Positions 9,207 through 17,237 of a stretch of 35,497 nucleotides of DNA are shown piece after piece. Below the pieces are notes generated by a model, which did no database searches, was not told where the DNA came from, and saw only the letters and a program-made list of their open reading frames with translations. Source of the stretch: an uncultured Eubacteriales bacterium (GTDB lineage Bacteria; Bacillota; Clostridia; Christensenellales; Aristaeellaceae); contig CACWHI010000023.1 of assembly GCA_902760595.1 (NCBI GenBank), positions 1 through 35,497 on the forward strand, in the 5' to 3' direction. A program made the translations under genes and the position numbers. Numbering within the stretch: position 1 is the first letter of the stretch; every line of letters begins with the position of its first letter.

Positions 9207-10018
9207 CAGACCAGTTCCGTCTTGGACTTAGCCTTCGCCTTGCGGGCGGCCTGACGCGCCTTGCGGCGCTTTTTGCGGTCCGCGGCGGCCATGCTGCCGT
9301 GCAGCATCGCGCGGCTGTAACGCCCGCGCAGATAGCCGACGGCGTAGCCGATGAACGGCAGGCACAGCAATACAGGCGACAGGCGGTCCACCAGCAGCGT
9401 CATATCCGCGTTCCTGGCGCCGACCAGGTTGATCCACGGATACAGGAGCAGCCTCATGACCACCCGCAGGATCACGCCGAAGGACATCGGCTCGGTGACC
9501 TGATAGTAGCTGAGCGGGCGCATGAAATCCACCTGGCTCTCATACGCGCCGACCCAGGCCGGCAGCCCGGGCAGCGAAAACTGCTGGCGCTGCGCCGTCA
9601 GCGCGTAGATGAGCGTCAGGATCAGCAGCGGCAGGAAGCCGGCCAGAGCGGTCGTCACGCCCTTGAGCGGATGGAAGCAACGATTCCTGTCCGCGTCGGT
9701 GACGGGCTTGCCCTCCTGCTGATGATTGTACATGATCTCCGCGAGCGTGATATCGCCGTAGCCCGTGTTCTGGCCGTTGTTGTACATCAGCACGACGCAG
9801 AAGCCGACCAGCAGCGCGTTGAACAGAACGCGCAGGATGGCCGAGTTTTCAAAGCTGAACGGCGCGCCGACGAACAGGTTGATCAGCACGAAGATCACCG
9901 GATACACCATCAGCTTGAGCCCCCGGATCAGCACCAGGCGGCTCATCACGTTTCCCTTCAGATAGGGCTTGGCGATCGGCTTGATCTTTTTATTCTTTTT
10001 GCCGGCGGGGTTTGACAT
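9206..10018 (-). CDS. Polytopic membrane protein of unknown function
   Basis: A 270-residue integral membrane protein that I do not recognise. I start it at ATG 10018 (MSNPAGKKNKK), because GGAGGTG lies 5 nt upstream and a longer frame would run into the gene before it. A Lys-rich cytosolic N-terminus is followed by about five hydrophobic segments: LMVYPVIFVLINLFVG, ILRVLFNALLVGFCVVLMY, TTALAGFLPLLILTLIYAL, a weaker one near VMRLLLYPWINLV, and SPVLLCLPFIGYAVGYL. The C-terminus is a very basic tail (KKRRKARQAARKAKAK) that could bind nucleic acid or acidic lipids. It is cotranscribed with rsmD and coaD. Confidence 0.82.
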   Translation of the reverse strand: MSNPAGKKNKKIKPIAKPYLKGNVMSRLVLIRGLKLMVYPVIFVLINLFVGAPFSFENSAILRVLFNALLVGFCVVLMYNNGQNTGYGDITLAEIMYNHQQEGKPVTDADRNRCFHPLKGVTTALAGFLPLLILTLIYALTAQRQQFSLPGLPAWVGAYESQVDFMRPLSYYQVTEPMSFGVILRVVMRLLLYPWINLVGARNADMTLLVDRLSPVLLCLPFIGYAVGYLRGRYSRAMLHGSMAAADRKKRRKARQAARKAKAKSKTELV

Positions 10019-10037
10019 AGCGGCACCTCCTGCGGGC

Positions 10038-10457
10038 TCAGTCCAGTTCCTGCTCCGCGGCGGGGGCATAGCCCGCTTCGGTCAGCACTGCCTCGCTGCG
10101 CGCGACGTCAGCCACGCCCAGCACCAGCGTGCGCACCCCCGCGGGGGTCTTGAGCATGTACAGATATTCGATATCGACGGCGTGGTCGCTGAGCGCCTTC
10201 AGCGCGGCGGTCAGCCCTTCGCCCTCGTCCGGCACCTTCACGCCCATCACCTCCGTCAGGCAGCCGGAATACCCGGCCTCCTGCAGCGCTGTAAGCGCCT
10301 GGTCCGGCTGGCTGACGACAGCGCGCACCACACCGAAGCGGGAGGCGTCCGCGAGCGCCATGGCGTGGATCACGATGTCCTTGCTCTCTAGCGCCTGAGT
10401 CAGGTCGGCCAGCGAGCCCTGATTGTTTTCAATAAAGACAGATAATTGCCTGAGCAT
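10038..10457 (-). CDS. Tandem ACT-domain protein
   Basis: A 139-residue cytosolic protein made of two ACT domains (about 1-65 and 70-135), a fold that usually binds amino acids and regulates enzymes. The start MLRQLSVFIENNQGSLADLTQAL is the classic first strand and helix, and DIEYLYML belongs to the second domain. I prefer ATG 10457 over ATG 10466: the ribosome site GAGGAGG directly abuts the upstream ATG but lies 9 nt from the downstream one. Stand-alone proteins of this size often occur beside phenylacetate-CoA ligase, which is absent here. It is the first gene of the operon read from the promoter at 10487-10515. The ligand is unknown. Confidence 0.88.
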   Translation of the reverse strand: MLRQLSVFIENNQGSLADLTQALESKDIVIHAMALADASRFGVVRAVVSQPDQALTALQEAGYSGCLTEVMGVKVPDEGEGLTAALKALSDHAVDIEYLYMLKTPAGVRTLVLGVADVARSEAVLTEAGYAPAAEQELD

Positions 10458-10486
10458 GCGCTTCATCCTCCTCGTACAGTTGGTTT

Positions 10487-10515
10487 ATTTTACCACTACC
10501 CTATCGCGATGTCAA
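10487..10515 (-). promoter_or_regulatory. Sigma-A type promoter of the ACT-rsmD-coaD operon
   Basis: On the minus strand, TTGACA (10515-10510) and TAAAAT (10492-10487) are 17 nt apart. The -35 box begins 11 nt after the preceding PIG-L gene stops, and I see no terminator between them, so some read-through is likely. The leader would be about 23 nt. Confidence 0.75.
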
Positions 10516-10525
10516 ACAAGGCGTA

Positions 10526-11719
10526 TCACTCCAGCGGCGGCACGTGCTCAAACAGGTCGTTATGCTCCTCGTCCGGCCCCACGGAGGACCAGTAAAGGCC
10601 GAAGAGGGAGCAGTCGGTCAGGCCGCTGTCCCGCACGGAATACTTCCCGTTCTGCTGGCTCACGTGCTTTTTGAACGCGGCCTTAGCCACCTCCAGGCCG
10701 GTTTCCCCGTCGAAGGCGGACAGCGGCTGCTGCCAGTCAAACCGGATCTGGCCTTCCTTCCAGAGATGGACATACAGCTTCAGGGGCATCCAGACGCCGT
10801 ACCGGGCAGCGCTTTCCGGGTATTTTTCAGGATTCCCGGACAGCCTGCCGTCAAAGATATCCGTCACGGCCCGGACGGTCACGACGTGTGCCTTGTGTCC
10901 GTATTCCCCGTTGACATCCTGCGTGATCACCACCTGCGGCCTGTAGCGGCGGATCGCTTCCACCAGCCGCTTTTCCGCGCCGTTCCGACCCCAATGGTCA
11001 TACACGCTGCCGATGTTGTACTTGCCCACGTCGTGGAAATCACCGACGTCAGGGTACACCGTCACGCCCATGCGCCACAGGCCGTCAAGCAGCTCCAGGT
11101 TGCGCACATGCTTGAGCGCGCCGACCATGTATACCACGATCACCTTGCGTCGCAGCTGACCGGCATAGTAGGGCAGGATCCCGCCGAACCAGAGGATCTC
11201 GTCGTCCGGATGGGTTGAGACCAGCATCAGCTCAGCGGGGCCGTCCAGCGTTTCCCAGCGCTGGACCCACCTGGGCAGCTCGCCGGGCGTCAGCACGTTC
11301 AGCCGGGACAGATCCAGCTTTTTCGCGTCCTTTCCGGCACGGATGCTGAACACGGCGGCTTCCTTCTCAAAGGGGATCCATTCGATCAGGTATTTGCCCG
11401 GTCCGTGACCGATGAGTCTGCCTTCCCCGTCCACGACATCCAGCGGCGTGCCGGTCAGGTAATGAGTCACCATAATGCCCTGGCTGGTCTTTCCTTCGGG
11501 CAGCGTCACAGTCAGTTCTCCGGTTCTTCCGGCCTGCCAGCGCTGGGTAAAATCCGAAGTCAGGACGTACTTTCTCGTCTTGTGGTTCTCAGTCGCCCTC
11601 AGCTTGCAGGCCCGGGCGATATCCTCCGCCTGCTCGGCGCAGGCGAGGGCCGCCGCCAGCAGCGCCGTCAGCAGGAAAACAGCAGCAAACAGGATACGTA
11701 ATGCGCGAGTCTTGGTCAT
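10526..11719 (-). CDS. Secreted PIG-L (LmbE-like) deacetylase
   Basis: A 397-residue exported Zn-dependent N-deacetylase of the GlcNAc-PI/LmbE family, which removes acetyl groups from N-acetylated sugars. Residues 1-28 are a signal peptide (FAAVFLLTALLAAALACA). Residues 30-155 form a beta-rich domain that is not typical of the family. The catalytic domain begins near 160, with the metal/base motif HPDDE at 170-174 and the third ligand in GHKAH (His275, His278). The ribosome site AAGGAAGG lies about 9 nt before the ATG. Most PIG-L enzymes are intracellular, so export suggests a cell-wall or environmental glycan substrate. It is followed by no visible terminator. Confidence 0.9.
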   Translation of the reverse strand: MTKTRALRILFAAVFLLTALLAAALACAEQAEDIARACKLRATENHKTRKYVLTSDFTQRWQAGRTGELTVTLPEGKTSQGIMVTHYLTGTPLDVVDGEGRLIGHGPGKYLIEWIPFEKEAAVFSIRAGKDAKKLDLSRLNVLTPGELPRWVQRWETLDGPAELMLVSTHPDDEILWFGGILPYYAGQLRRKVIVVYMVGALKHVRNLELLDGLWRMGVTVYPDVGDFHDVGKYNIGSVYDHWGRNGAEKRLVEAIRRYRPQVVITQDVNGEYGHKAHVVTVRAVTDIFDGRLSGNPEKYPESAARYGVWMPLKLYVHLWKEGQIRFDWQQPLSAFDGETGLEVAKAAFKKHVSQQNGKYSVRDSGLTDCSLFGLYWSSVGPDEEHNDLFEHVPPLE

Positions 11720-11757
11720 GAGTCATGCCTTCCTTGGAATATGATGTTCAGATGCGG

Positions 11758-12354
11758 TTATCTGCCGGTGATCCTGTTCAGCAGGTACTTGCCCCAGCCG
11801 AGCGCCTCACGCGCGCGGTTCTTGAGCCAGTATTCGGGCAGCGTCGGCGCGCTCCTGCCCCAGGCCTGCAGGCCTTGGTCGCGGGCGATCTGCAGGGCGC
11901 GGGCGACATGGTAGTCGCTGGTCACGATCAGCACACGCTCCGGGGTCCGGCCCAGCAGACTGACCGCGTTGCGGATGTTCTCCCGCGTATCCCCGGAGGC
12001 GGTCTCCGCCAGCACGTCCGTTTCGGGCACACCGCGGGCGATCAGCCAGTCGGCCATCACGCGGCCCTCCGGCGCGGGCTCGCTGCCTGCCTGACCGCCG
12101 CAGCACACGATGGTCTGCGGCTGCTGCCGATACGCTTCAAGCGCGGTCTCCAGCCGGTATTCCAGTTGCACGCTGGGCGTGCCGTCCGCCTTCACCTGCG
12201 CCCCGAGCACGATGATCACGTCCGTCTCCGGCGCGGGCTCCAGATGGCTCTCCGCGTAGCATACCCACGCGAACAGACACAGATACAGAAGCGCGAACAG
12301 CCCGGCCGCGGTCAGGCCCAGGAGGATGAGACGGTGAAAAACAGTGTGTTTCAT
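11758..12354 (-). CDS. YdcF/SanA-like DUF218 membrane protein
   Basis: A 198-residue protein with one N-terminal membrane helix (LILLGLTAAGLFALLYLCLFAW) and an extracytoplasmic DUF218 domain. Family marks are DVIIVLGAQ, the long ETASGDTRENIRNA stretch (compare E..S..T.EN in SanA/ElyC) and ERVLIVTSDYHVARA. Relatives act in envelope or vancomycin-barrier integrity, but the reaction is unsettled. I start at ATG 12354 (MKHTVFHR): GGAG is 8 nt away, whereas the in-frame ATG at 12360 is only 2 nt from it. The gene lies between RadC and the PIG-L deacetylase on one strand. Confidence 0.88.
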   Translation of the reverse strand: MKHTVFHRLILLGLTAAGLFALLYLCLFAWVCYAESHLEPAPETDVIIVLGAQVKADGTPSVQLEYRLETALEAYRQQPQTIVCCGGQAGSEPAPEGRVMADWLIARGVPETDVLAETASGDTRENIRNAVSLLGRTPERVLIVTSDYHVARALQIARDQGLQAWGRSAPTLPEYWLKNRAREALGWGKYLLNRITGR

Positions 12355-12373
12355 TTGCATATCTCCATAAGTA

Positions 12374-13066
12374 TTATTGCGGAGCCAGCCCTGTCTTCGC
12401 CTGCGCGAAGCTGTACGTGCCGTCGGTGCCGACGATCACGTGGTCGTGCAGGGGGATGCCAAGGTCGTCCAGGACGCGGCGCAGGCGCCGGGTCAGCGCG
12501 ATGTCCGCCTCGGAAGGCGCGGAGGTCTGGCCGGGATGGTTATGCGAGATGACCGCGCCGGACGCGTTCAGGCGCAGCAGCGTCGCGACGATCTCGCGCG
12601 GGTAGACGGGCACCTCGTCCAGGGTGCCCTCGGCAATGACGCGGGCGTCGATCAGCTGCAGCCGGCTGTCGAGGCTCAGCAGATAAAACTTCTCCACGGT
12701 CACACCGTGGTACAGCGCCGCGCAGTAATCCCGCACCAGGCGGTAGCTGTCCAGCCGGACGCGCGCCTTCAGGCGGTCGTTTTCATACAGGCGGAACATG
12801 GGCAGCAGCATGGTGATCAGCTGCGCCGCCCGCTGCCCGATCTCCGGCACGGCGGTCAGCTCGTCCGCCGGCGCCTCCAGCACCGCGTGCAGCGAGCCGA
12901 AGCGCTCGATCAGCCGGTGCGCGATGGGATTGGTGTCCTTCCTCGGGATCGCGTAGGTCAGCAGCAGCTCCAGCGCCTCGTGCGGCGCGAAGCCATTCAT
13001 ATCGCTGTCCCGCTCGAACCGCTGCCGCATCCGCTCGCGGTGACCGGTGTGCACCTCATCGGGCAT
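12374..13066 (-). CDS. radC: RadC-family JAMM protein
   Basis: A 230-residue RadC homologue. An N-terminal UPF0758 helical domain with a helix-hairpin-helix-like VPEIGQRAAQL (about 73-83) precedes a C-terminal MPN/JAMM domain. The metal site looks complete: Glu147, HNH at His175 and His177, then Ser185 and Asp188 (HxHx7SxxD). The family was named for DNA repair, but a repair role is not supported in most bacteria and its reaction is unknown. I start at ATG 13066 (MPDEVHTGHR) because AAAGGGG precedes it; a longer frame would translate the hairpin repeat at 13092-13184. Confidence 0.92.
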   Translation of the reverse strand: MPDEVHTGHRERMRQRFERDSDMNGFAPHEALELLLTYAIPRKDTNPIAHRLIERFGSLHAVLEAPADELTAVPEIGQRAAQLITMLLPMFRLYENDRLKARVRLDSYRLVRDYCAALYHGVTVEKFYLLSLDSRLQLIDARVIAEGTLDEVPVYPREIVATLLRLNASGAVISHNHPGQTSAPSEADIALTRRLRRVLDDLGIPLHDHVIVGTDGTYSFAQAKTGLAPQ

Positions 13067-13091
13067 GGAAAACACCCCTTTCAGCAAGTAT

Positions 13092-13184
13092 GAAGAGTGG
13101 AGTTTATGTATTGAAACTGCGCTTTGCGCAGTTTCAACCTCGCTCCACTCTCCACACTTCACCCTGCGCGGCCTCAGGCCGCGC
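13092..13184. repeat. REP-like element of nested and tandem hairpins
   Basis: TTGAAACTGCGC (13111-13122) and GCGCAGTTTCAA (13126-13137) form a perfect 12-bp stem with a 3-nt loop. AGAGTGGAG (13094-13102) pairs with CTCCACTCT (13143-13151) around it. A second hairpin follows: GCGCGGCC (13166-13173) with GGCCGCGC (13177-13184), which covers the stop codon of the DUF4358 gene. No T-run follows. The GAGTGGAG/CTCCACTC border resembles dispersed intergenic repeats of clostridial genomes; that is from memory. Confidence 0.65.
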
Positions 13185-13647
13185 TCCACCCTTCCCCCAG
13201 CGCCAGCTCGGCGGCCGCGGCGTCCGGGGAGACGATCAGGGCCAGGAAGGGACCCTTTTCCAGCACGCGGGCGTTCTCCAGCTTGAAGACCTCGGCGGGC
13301 TGGTAATCGCGGTACTCAAGGAGCTGCTCGTCCAGGAGCGTTTGCATGTCCTGCCTGATCTGCGCGCGGTCGGCGGTCTCCTTCACCTTCAGCAGGATGA
13401 TCATCTCCGGCGTGCCGCGGGTCGCGTCGCGCTTGAAGACCCACTCGTCCAGGTCCTCAGGCGCGACGAAAAGATACTTTTCCAGATAGCGCTCCGTCAT
13501 GTCCGTCAGCTCACGGAATTCCGCCGAAGCCAGCACGGCCTCCGCCAGGGAGGAGCAGGTGGTCTCCGGCTTCGCCGCCTCCGCGCCGCCGAGCGCGGCG
13601 GACGCCAGCATGCCGAGCAGCAGCAGGGCGCTGATGATCCTCTTCAT
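13174..13647 (-). CDS. Exported DUF4358 protein
   Basis: A 157-residue exported protein. A signal peptide covers residues 1-24 (MKRIISALLLLGMLASAALGGAEA). The rest fits the DUF4358 pattern: a helical SLAEAVLAS..FRELTDM start, PEMIILLKVKE, a long helix (IRQDMQTLLDEQLLEYRDYQPAEVFKLENARVLEKG), then FLALIVSPDAAAAE. The reaction is unknown. In Clostridia the family often sits with MBOAT and DHHW genes, as here, so it probably serves the same surface O-acylation machinery. Unlike many relatives it has no lipobox cysteine. AAAGGAG lies 7 nt before the ATG. Its stop codon overlaps a hairpin. Confidence 0.85.
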   Translation of the reverse strand: MKRIISALLLLGMLASAALGGAEAAKPETTCSSLAEAVLASAEFRELTDMTERYLEKYLFVAPEDLDEWVFKRDATRGTPEMIILLKVKETADRAQIRQDMQTLLDEQLLEYRDYQPAEVFKLENARVLEKGPFLALIVSPDAAAAELALGEGWSAA

Positions 13648-13666
13648 GGAGATCTCCTTTCGGTAT

Positions 13667-14440
13667 TCACGGATAGATGAAGGTGAACCTGAGCGGCGCG
13701 GCCACGGTATGCGTGCGGATCTCGTTTTCGAGCAGCTTCAGGCCGTCGTAATTCGGATGCACGCCGTCCCCGCAGTCATACTTGCCCGGCAGATAGCCCT
13801 TCTCGTTCAGCAGCAGCGAATAGAAGTCGATGATATAGCACTGCCGCTCCTCCGCGAAGCTGATCAGCATGTCGCGGAAGTTGGCAAAGCGCTTGGGCGA
13901 GATGAACAGGTGCTCCAGCACCCTCTGGGTCATGGCCGGGGGCACGATCAGGTAAAAGATCGAATCCGGAAAGCGCTCCAGGAAGGTCTCCATCATCGTC
14001 TGATAGTCCGCCATGGCCTGGTCCGAGGGCTTGTTGTCCAGGCTGTTCGCGCCGAGCAGGATGTAGATCTTCTTATGCGGGTACTTCGCCACCACGTCGA
14101 ACATGCTCTCCAGCTCGCGGGAGCCCGCGTAGCGGAATTCGCGCCGCGACGCGGACAGCGGGCTGATGCCCACCTTGGTCACGAAGTTTCCGGTGGGGAA
14201 CAGGTTGTACATCTCCACGTCGTCCATGCTCGAGTCGCCGATGAACACCGCGTCCGCGAAATACTCGTCCCCCTCCGGCGCGTGCGCGGCGGGAAAGGGC
14301 GGCGGAACCGATGGATCGCAGTACGCCTTCGCCGTGTCCGCCGAGGCGCCCGCGCACATCAGGAGGCACAGCAGGATTACAAGCCCTCCAAGAGCGCCAG
14401 CGTGCGCCCGGATGCCAGGGAATTGACGCCTTGAATGCAT
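13667..14440 (-). CDS. Exported SGNH/GDSL esterase of the O-acylation cassette
   Basis: A 257-residue hydrolase with a hydrophobic export segment (LGGLVILLCLLMCAGASA, about 18-35). The SGNH blocks are visible: FIGDSSMDD with the nucleophilic Ser, LLGANSL with the Asn of block III, and DGVHPNYDG with the catalytic Asp/His pair. SGNH proteins beside MBOAT acyltransferases either transfer acyl groups onto polysaccharides or remove them. The ATG at 14440 lies inside the preceding DHHW gene (64-nt overlap in another frame), with AAGGAG about 10 nt upstream. No better start is visible, and the basic n-region is unusually long (20 residues). Confidence 0.87.
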   Translation of the reverse strand: MHSRRQFPGIRAHAGALGGLVILLCLLMCAGASADTAKAYCDPSVPPPFPAAHAPEGDEYFADAVFIGDSSMDDVEMYNLFPTGNFVTKVGISPLSASRREFRYAGSRELESMFDVVAKYPHKKIYILLGANSLDNKPSDQAMADYQTMMETFLERFPDSIFYLIVPPAMTQRVLEHLFISPKRFANFRDMLISFAEERQCYIIDFYSLLLNEKGYLPGKYDCGDGVHPNYDGLKLLENEIRTHTVAAPLRFTFIYP

Positions 14441-15465
14441 AAGATCAGGTCTCCTTCAGTCTCTCGCGCGGCCGCGACCACGTCGCCCGCGAAATGCCGC
14501 GCGTCGATGGCCACGACGCGGTGGCAGTGCCGCGCCAGCGCGGGCAGCAGGGCGTTGGCGTAGGAATCCTTGATGACGAACCAGGTCCCCTCCGCCACGC
14601 CGTCGTTGATCAGCTCTATCCGGTCATGGTTGCCGTACAGCAGGGCTGCGTACAGGTCGCGGCCGCGCAGCTGCTCACGGTCCACCAGGCCGTCCTTTTC
14701 CTCGCCGCTCACGGTCAGCCGCAGCGGCAGATCTTCCGGATAAGCAAAGGTATCCGGCCGCTGCCAGGGCAGGGGGCAGCGCGCGTAAAAGCTGCCGTAA
14801 AACGGCTCAAGCTCCGCGAGCGCCGGCTCCGGCAGCGGGCTGAGCCCCAGCGCCGCGCACACGCGCTCATAGCCGATCCGCGCCCCGGCCGCCGTCCAGT
14901 GGTGGTCCGTGCGGTAATACAGCGCCTCACGGCTTGCGGACGCTTTCAGCGCGGGCAGCAGCGGGATCACATTCACCTCCCGCGCGGCCAGGGCCAGCAG
15001 CTCCTCCTCATCCGCCACCGGCGCGCCGGCGGGCAGGCAGTCGGCGTACACCGCGGCGGCAGAGGGCACCGCCAGCAGGTACAGGGGCAAGCCGGACGCC
15101 TCCTCCAGGTCGGCAAGCGCCGAGGCGTTCAGGCGCATATTGCGCGCCTTCCAGCCATCTGTGCGGTCGAACAGGCGGCTGTCGCCGCCCAGGATCACAT
15201 CCCCGATCACGCGGTGTCCCGTCGCCGCCTCCCAGGCGGTATAGAGCGAAACGAACTGATCCCGCAGGGGCAGCTGATCGGCGCAGTAGGTCTCGAAGCT
15301 GTCCGCCCAGCGGCTCATGGAGACGCTGGCCAGCCCGAACGCGGGGCGCCCGGCCAGCACGCGGTTTTCCATATCGCTGAAGGTCCGGTCCGGCAGAAGC
15401 GTCTGCGCCAGGCCCAGCCCCAGCAGCAGCGTCAGGGCGATCACGAACAGAGGCGCTTTTTTCAT
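14377..15465 (-). CDS. DHHW-family protein (AlgJ/AlgX-like)
   Basis: A 362-residue membrane-anchored or secreted protein. I start at ATG 15465 (MKKAPLFVIA), where GGGGGGAT provides the ribosome site. Residues 4-22 form a membrane/export helix. FSDMENRVLAGRPAF (about 29-43) is the usual start of the DHHW family, and the naming motif TDHHWT is at 186-191; a Ser in FVIKDSYANALLP fits the nucleophile of the SGNH-like fold. Such proteins work with MBOAT enzymes in O-acetylating exopolysaccharide or wall polymers. It starts 14 nt after the MBOAT stop and overlaps the next gene by 64 nt. Confidence 0.9.
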   Translation of the reverse strand: MKKAPLFVIALTLLLGLGLAQTLLPDRTFSDMENRVLAGRPAFGLASVSMSRWADSFETYCADQLPLRDQFVSLYTAWEAATGHRVIGDVILGGDSRLFDRTDGWKARNMRLNASALADLEEASGLPLYLLAVPSAAAVYADCLPAGAPVADEEELLALAAREVNVIPLLPALKASASREALYYRTDHHWTAAGARIGYERVCAALGLSPLPEPALAELEPFYGSFYARCPLPWQRPDTFAYPEDLPLRLTVSGEEKDGLVDREQLRGRDLYAALLYGNHDRIELINDGVAEGTWFVIKDSYANALLPALARHCHRVVAIDARHFAGDVVAAARETEGDLILCIQGVNSLASGRTLALLEGL

Positions 15466-15479
15466 CCCGTGATCCCCCC

Positions 15480-16838
15480 TCAGAAACGGAAATAGATGAA
15501 CGGGTTGTAGGAGGACTTGGCCAGCGCTGCCAGACAGATGAGCAGCGCGGCCAGCATACACGCGCAGCGCAGCGCCGTATGCCGCCCGAGCAGCCGCCTG
15601 CCCGCCTCAATGACCGGCGGGACGCAGCAGGCCACGGACACCGCCAGCAGCACCGCGTTTTCCCTCAGCCAGAACAGGGCCGTCGGCCCGGCCCGGAAGC
15701 TGAACAGGGCGGCCAGGGTCTCCCCCGCGCTCTTCAGGTCCGGCGCGGTAAAGAAGGCGTAGCCCACCACCACGCACAAAAGCGCGAACACGCGGCGGAC
15801 GATGCCCGGCGCGTGAAAGCGCCGGAGCGCGTATTTATCGATCACGAGCGCGGCGAAGAACCATAGCCCCCAGAGGATGAAGGTCCAGCCCGCGCCGTGC
15901 CAGAAGCCGGAGAGCGCCCACACGACCAGCATATTCAGCAGGGTGCGCGCGGTCCCTTTCCGGCTGCCGCCCAGCGGAATGTACACATAATCCCGGAACC
16001 AGCCGCCCAGCGTGATATGCCAGCGCCGCCAGAAATCCGTGATGGACGCGGCCGCGTAGGGATGGTTGAAATTCCGCGGGAAACGGAAGCCCAGCATCCG
16101 CCCCATGCCCAGGGTCATCACGGAATAGCCCCAGAAATCAAAATAGATGTGCAGGGTATAGGCGGTCAGGTGCGCCCACTGGCAGGCGCTGTCTCCCGTC
16201 ACTGCCCGCAGCTCCTCTGAGAGCGCGCCCAGCGGGTTTGCCAGCAGCACCTTGGAGGCCAGTCCCGCCACGAACAGCGCCATGCCCTTATCCAGCGCCT
16301 CCGCGCCGGGCCTGCGCCGCGTGTGCAGCGCCGCCTTCAGGTCGCCATAGCGCACGATGGGCCCCGCGATCAGCTGCGGGAAGAGGAATAGGAACGCGCC
16401 GAACGCGAAGATGTCCCGCTCCGGCTCCGTCTGCCGGCGGTACACGTCGATCAGGTAGCCTACGGCCTGGAAGGTGAAAAAGCTGATGCCCAGCGGCAGC
16501 GACTGCGGCACGCTGAACCGCCCTGCCAGCCCCAGGCTGCCGAGCAGGAACCCGCTGTACTTATAGTATACGAGCGCCCCGATATCCACTAACACGCCCA
16601 GCGCCATCAGCGCCTTCCGCCCCGTCCCGCCCCGCGCGCGCCCGAGCAGCAGCCCGAGCCCGTAATCCGCGAGCAGCAGCGCGAAAAACAGCGGCACATA
16701 CCGGATCTCGCCCCAGGCGTAAAACACCAGGCTCGCCGCGAACAGGAACGGGTTCTGCGCCTTTTGCGGCAGCAGCCGGTGGATCAGCACCACCGCCGGA
16801 AGAAAATAAAAAAGGAAGGTCAGGCTTGAAAAAAGCAA
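15480..16838 (-). CDS. MBOAT O-acyltransferase (AlgI-like), TTG start
   Basis: A 452-residue polytopic membrane protein that probably moves acyl groups across the membrane for transfer to surface polymers. FFTFQAVGYLIDVYR (120-134), PQLIAGPI, FNHPYAAASITDFWRRWHITL (257-277) and SGFWHGAGWTFILWG (310-324) are MBOAT marks; His314 is the likely catalytic residue. The C-terminus SSYNPFIYFRF is typical of clostridial members. I place the start at TTG 16838, giving MLFSSLTFLFYFLP, the family's usual beginning, because GGGAGGG lies 6 nt upstream. Longer frames begin at ATG 16874 and ATG 16907, but the latter would start within the -35 box of the promoter at 16879-16907. Confidence 0.92.
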   Translation of the reverse strand: MLFSSLTFLFYFLPAVVLIHRLLPQKAQNPFLFAASLVFYAWGEIRYVPLFFALLLADYGLGLLLGRARGGTGRKALMALGVLVDIGALVYYKYSGFLLGSLGLAGRFSVPQSLPLGISFFTFQAVGYLIDVYRRQTEPERDIFAFGAFLFLFPQLIAGPIVRYGDLKAALHTRRRPGAEALDKGMALFVAGLASKVLLANPLGALSEELRAVTGDSACQWAHLTAYTLHIYFDFWGYSVMTLGMGRMLGFRFPRNFNHPYAAASITDFWRRWHITLGGWFRDYVYIPLGGSRKGTARTLLNMLVVWALSGFWHGAGWTFILWGLWFFAALVIDKYALRRFHAPGIVRRVFALLCVVVGYAFFTAPDLKSAGETLAALFSFRAGPTALFWLRENAVLLAVSVACCVPPVIEAGRRLLGRHTALRCACMLAALLICLAALAKSSYNPFIYFRF

Positions 16839-16878
16839 GCTCTTCCCTCCCTTCCACCATTTCTTTTCCGGCATGGGT

Positions 16879-16907
16879 AGTTTAGCGGATTTGGCACGGG
16901 ATGTCAA
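16879..16907 (-). promoter_or_regulatory. Promoter of the O-acylation cassette
   Basis: On the minus strand, TTGACA (16907-16902) and TAAACT (16884-16879) are 17 nt apart; the -10 box matches the consensus at four of six bases. Transcription would begin near 16872, giving a leader of about 34 nt before the TTG start at 16838. This argues against the longer reading frame. Confidence 0.6.
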
Positions 16908-16991
16908 GCACGGGCTTCGCTATGCGGGAGGGCGGTAAAGCAAGGGGAAAGCAGCTCATCTTGTGCCCGCGTTTGTTTTGCAAACAAAAGA

Positions 16992-17022
16992 GGGGCGCTG
17001 CACGGCAATGCGCAGCAGCCCC
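16992..17022 (-). terminator. Terminator of the sugar/polyol operon
   Basis: GGGGCGCTGC (16992-17001) pairs with GCAGCAGCCCC (17012-17022), with one bulged A. On the minus strand the hairpin is followed by TCTTTTGTTTG. It lies 30 nt past the stop of the 61-residue gene, which supports that small gene as the operon's last member. Confidence 0.75.
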
Positions 17023-17051
17023 TGACGTCCGTATATAGCCCTTACCCGGGT

Positions 17052-17237
17052 TTACTTCGCGCCTTCCAGATAAGCGGCAACTCTCTTCGCCACGTTGTCC
17101 TTGATATTGTTGTAGAAGTACGAATAGTCGCTTGCGTGCCTGCCGTCCGGACCAAAGAACGCGTTCGCGATCTCGGCGATTTCCTCAGGCGCCGGCTCGG
17201 CAGCCTGAAACATGAACATCTCTGAGGAGGTTTTCAT
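17052..17237 (-). CDS. 61-residue hypothetical protein at operon end
   Basis: A small acidic/aromatic protein that I do not recognise. It has no signal peptide or membrane helix. The body EEIAEIANAFFGPDGRHASDYSYFYNNIKDNVAKRVAAYLEGAK looks helical and folded. It begins inside the 3' end of the PfkB gene (53-nt overlap, different frame) with GGAG 3 nt before the ATG, so it is probably translated by coupling; in-frame ATGs at 17219 and 17213 are alternatives. Its support is the position between the kinase and the operon terminator and the protein-like composition. It could be a small accessory subunit or a spurious frame. Confidence 0.55.
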   Translation of the reverse strand: MKTSSEMFMFQAAEPAPEEIAEIANAFFGPDGRHASDYSYFYNNIKDNVAKRVAAYLEGAK

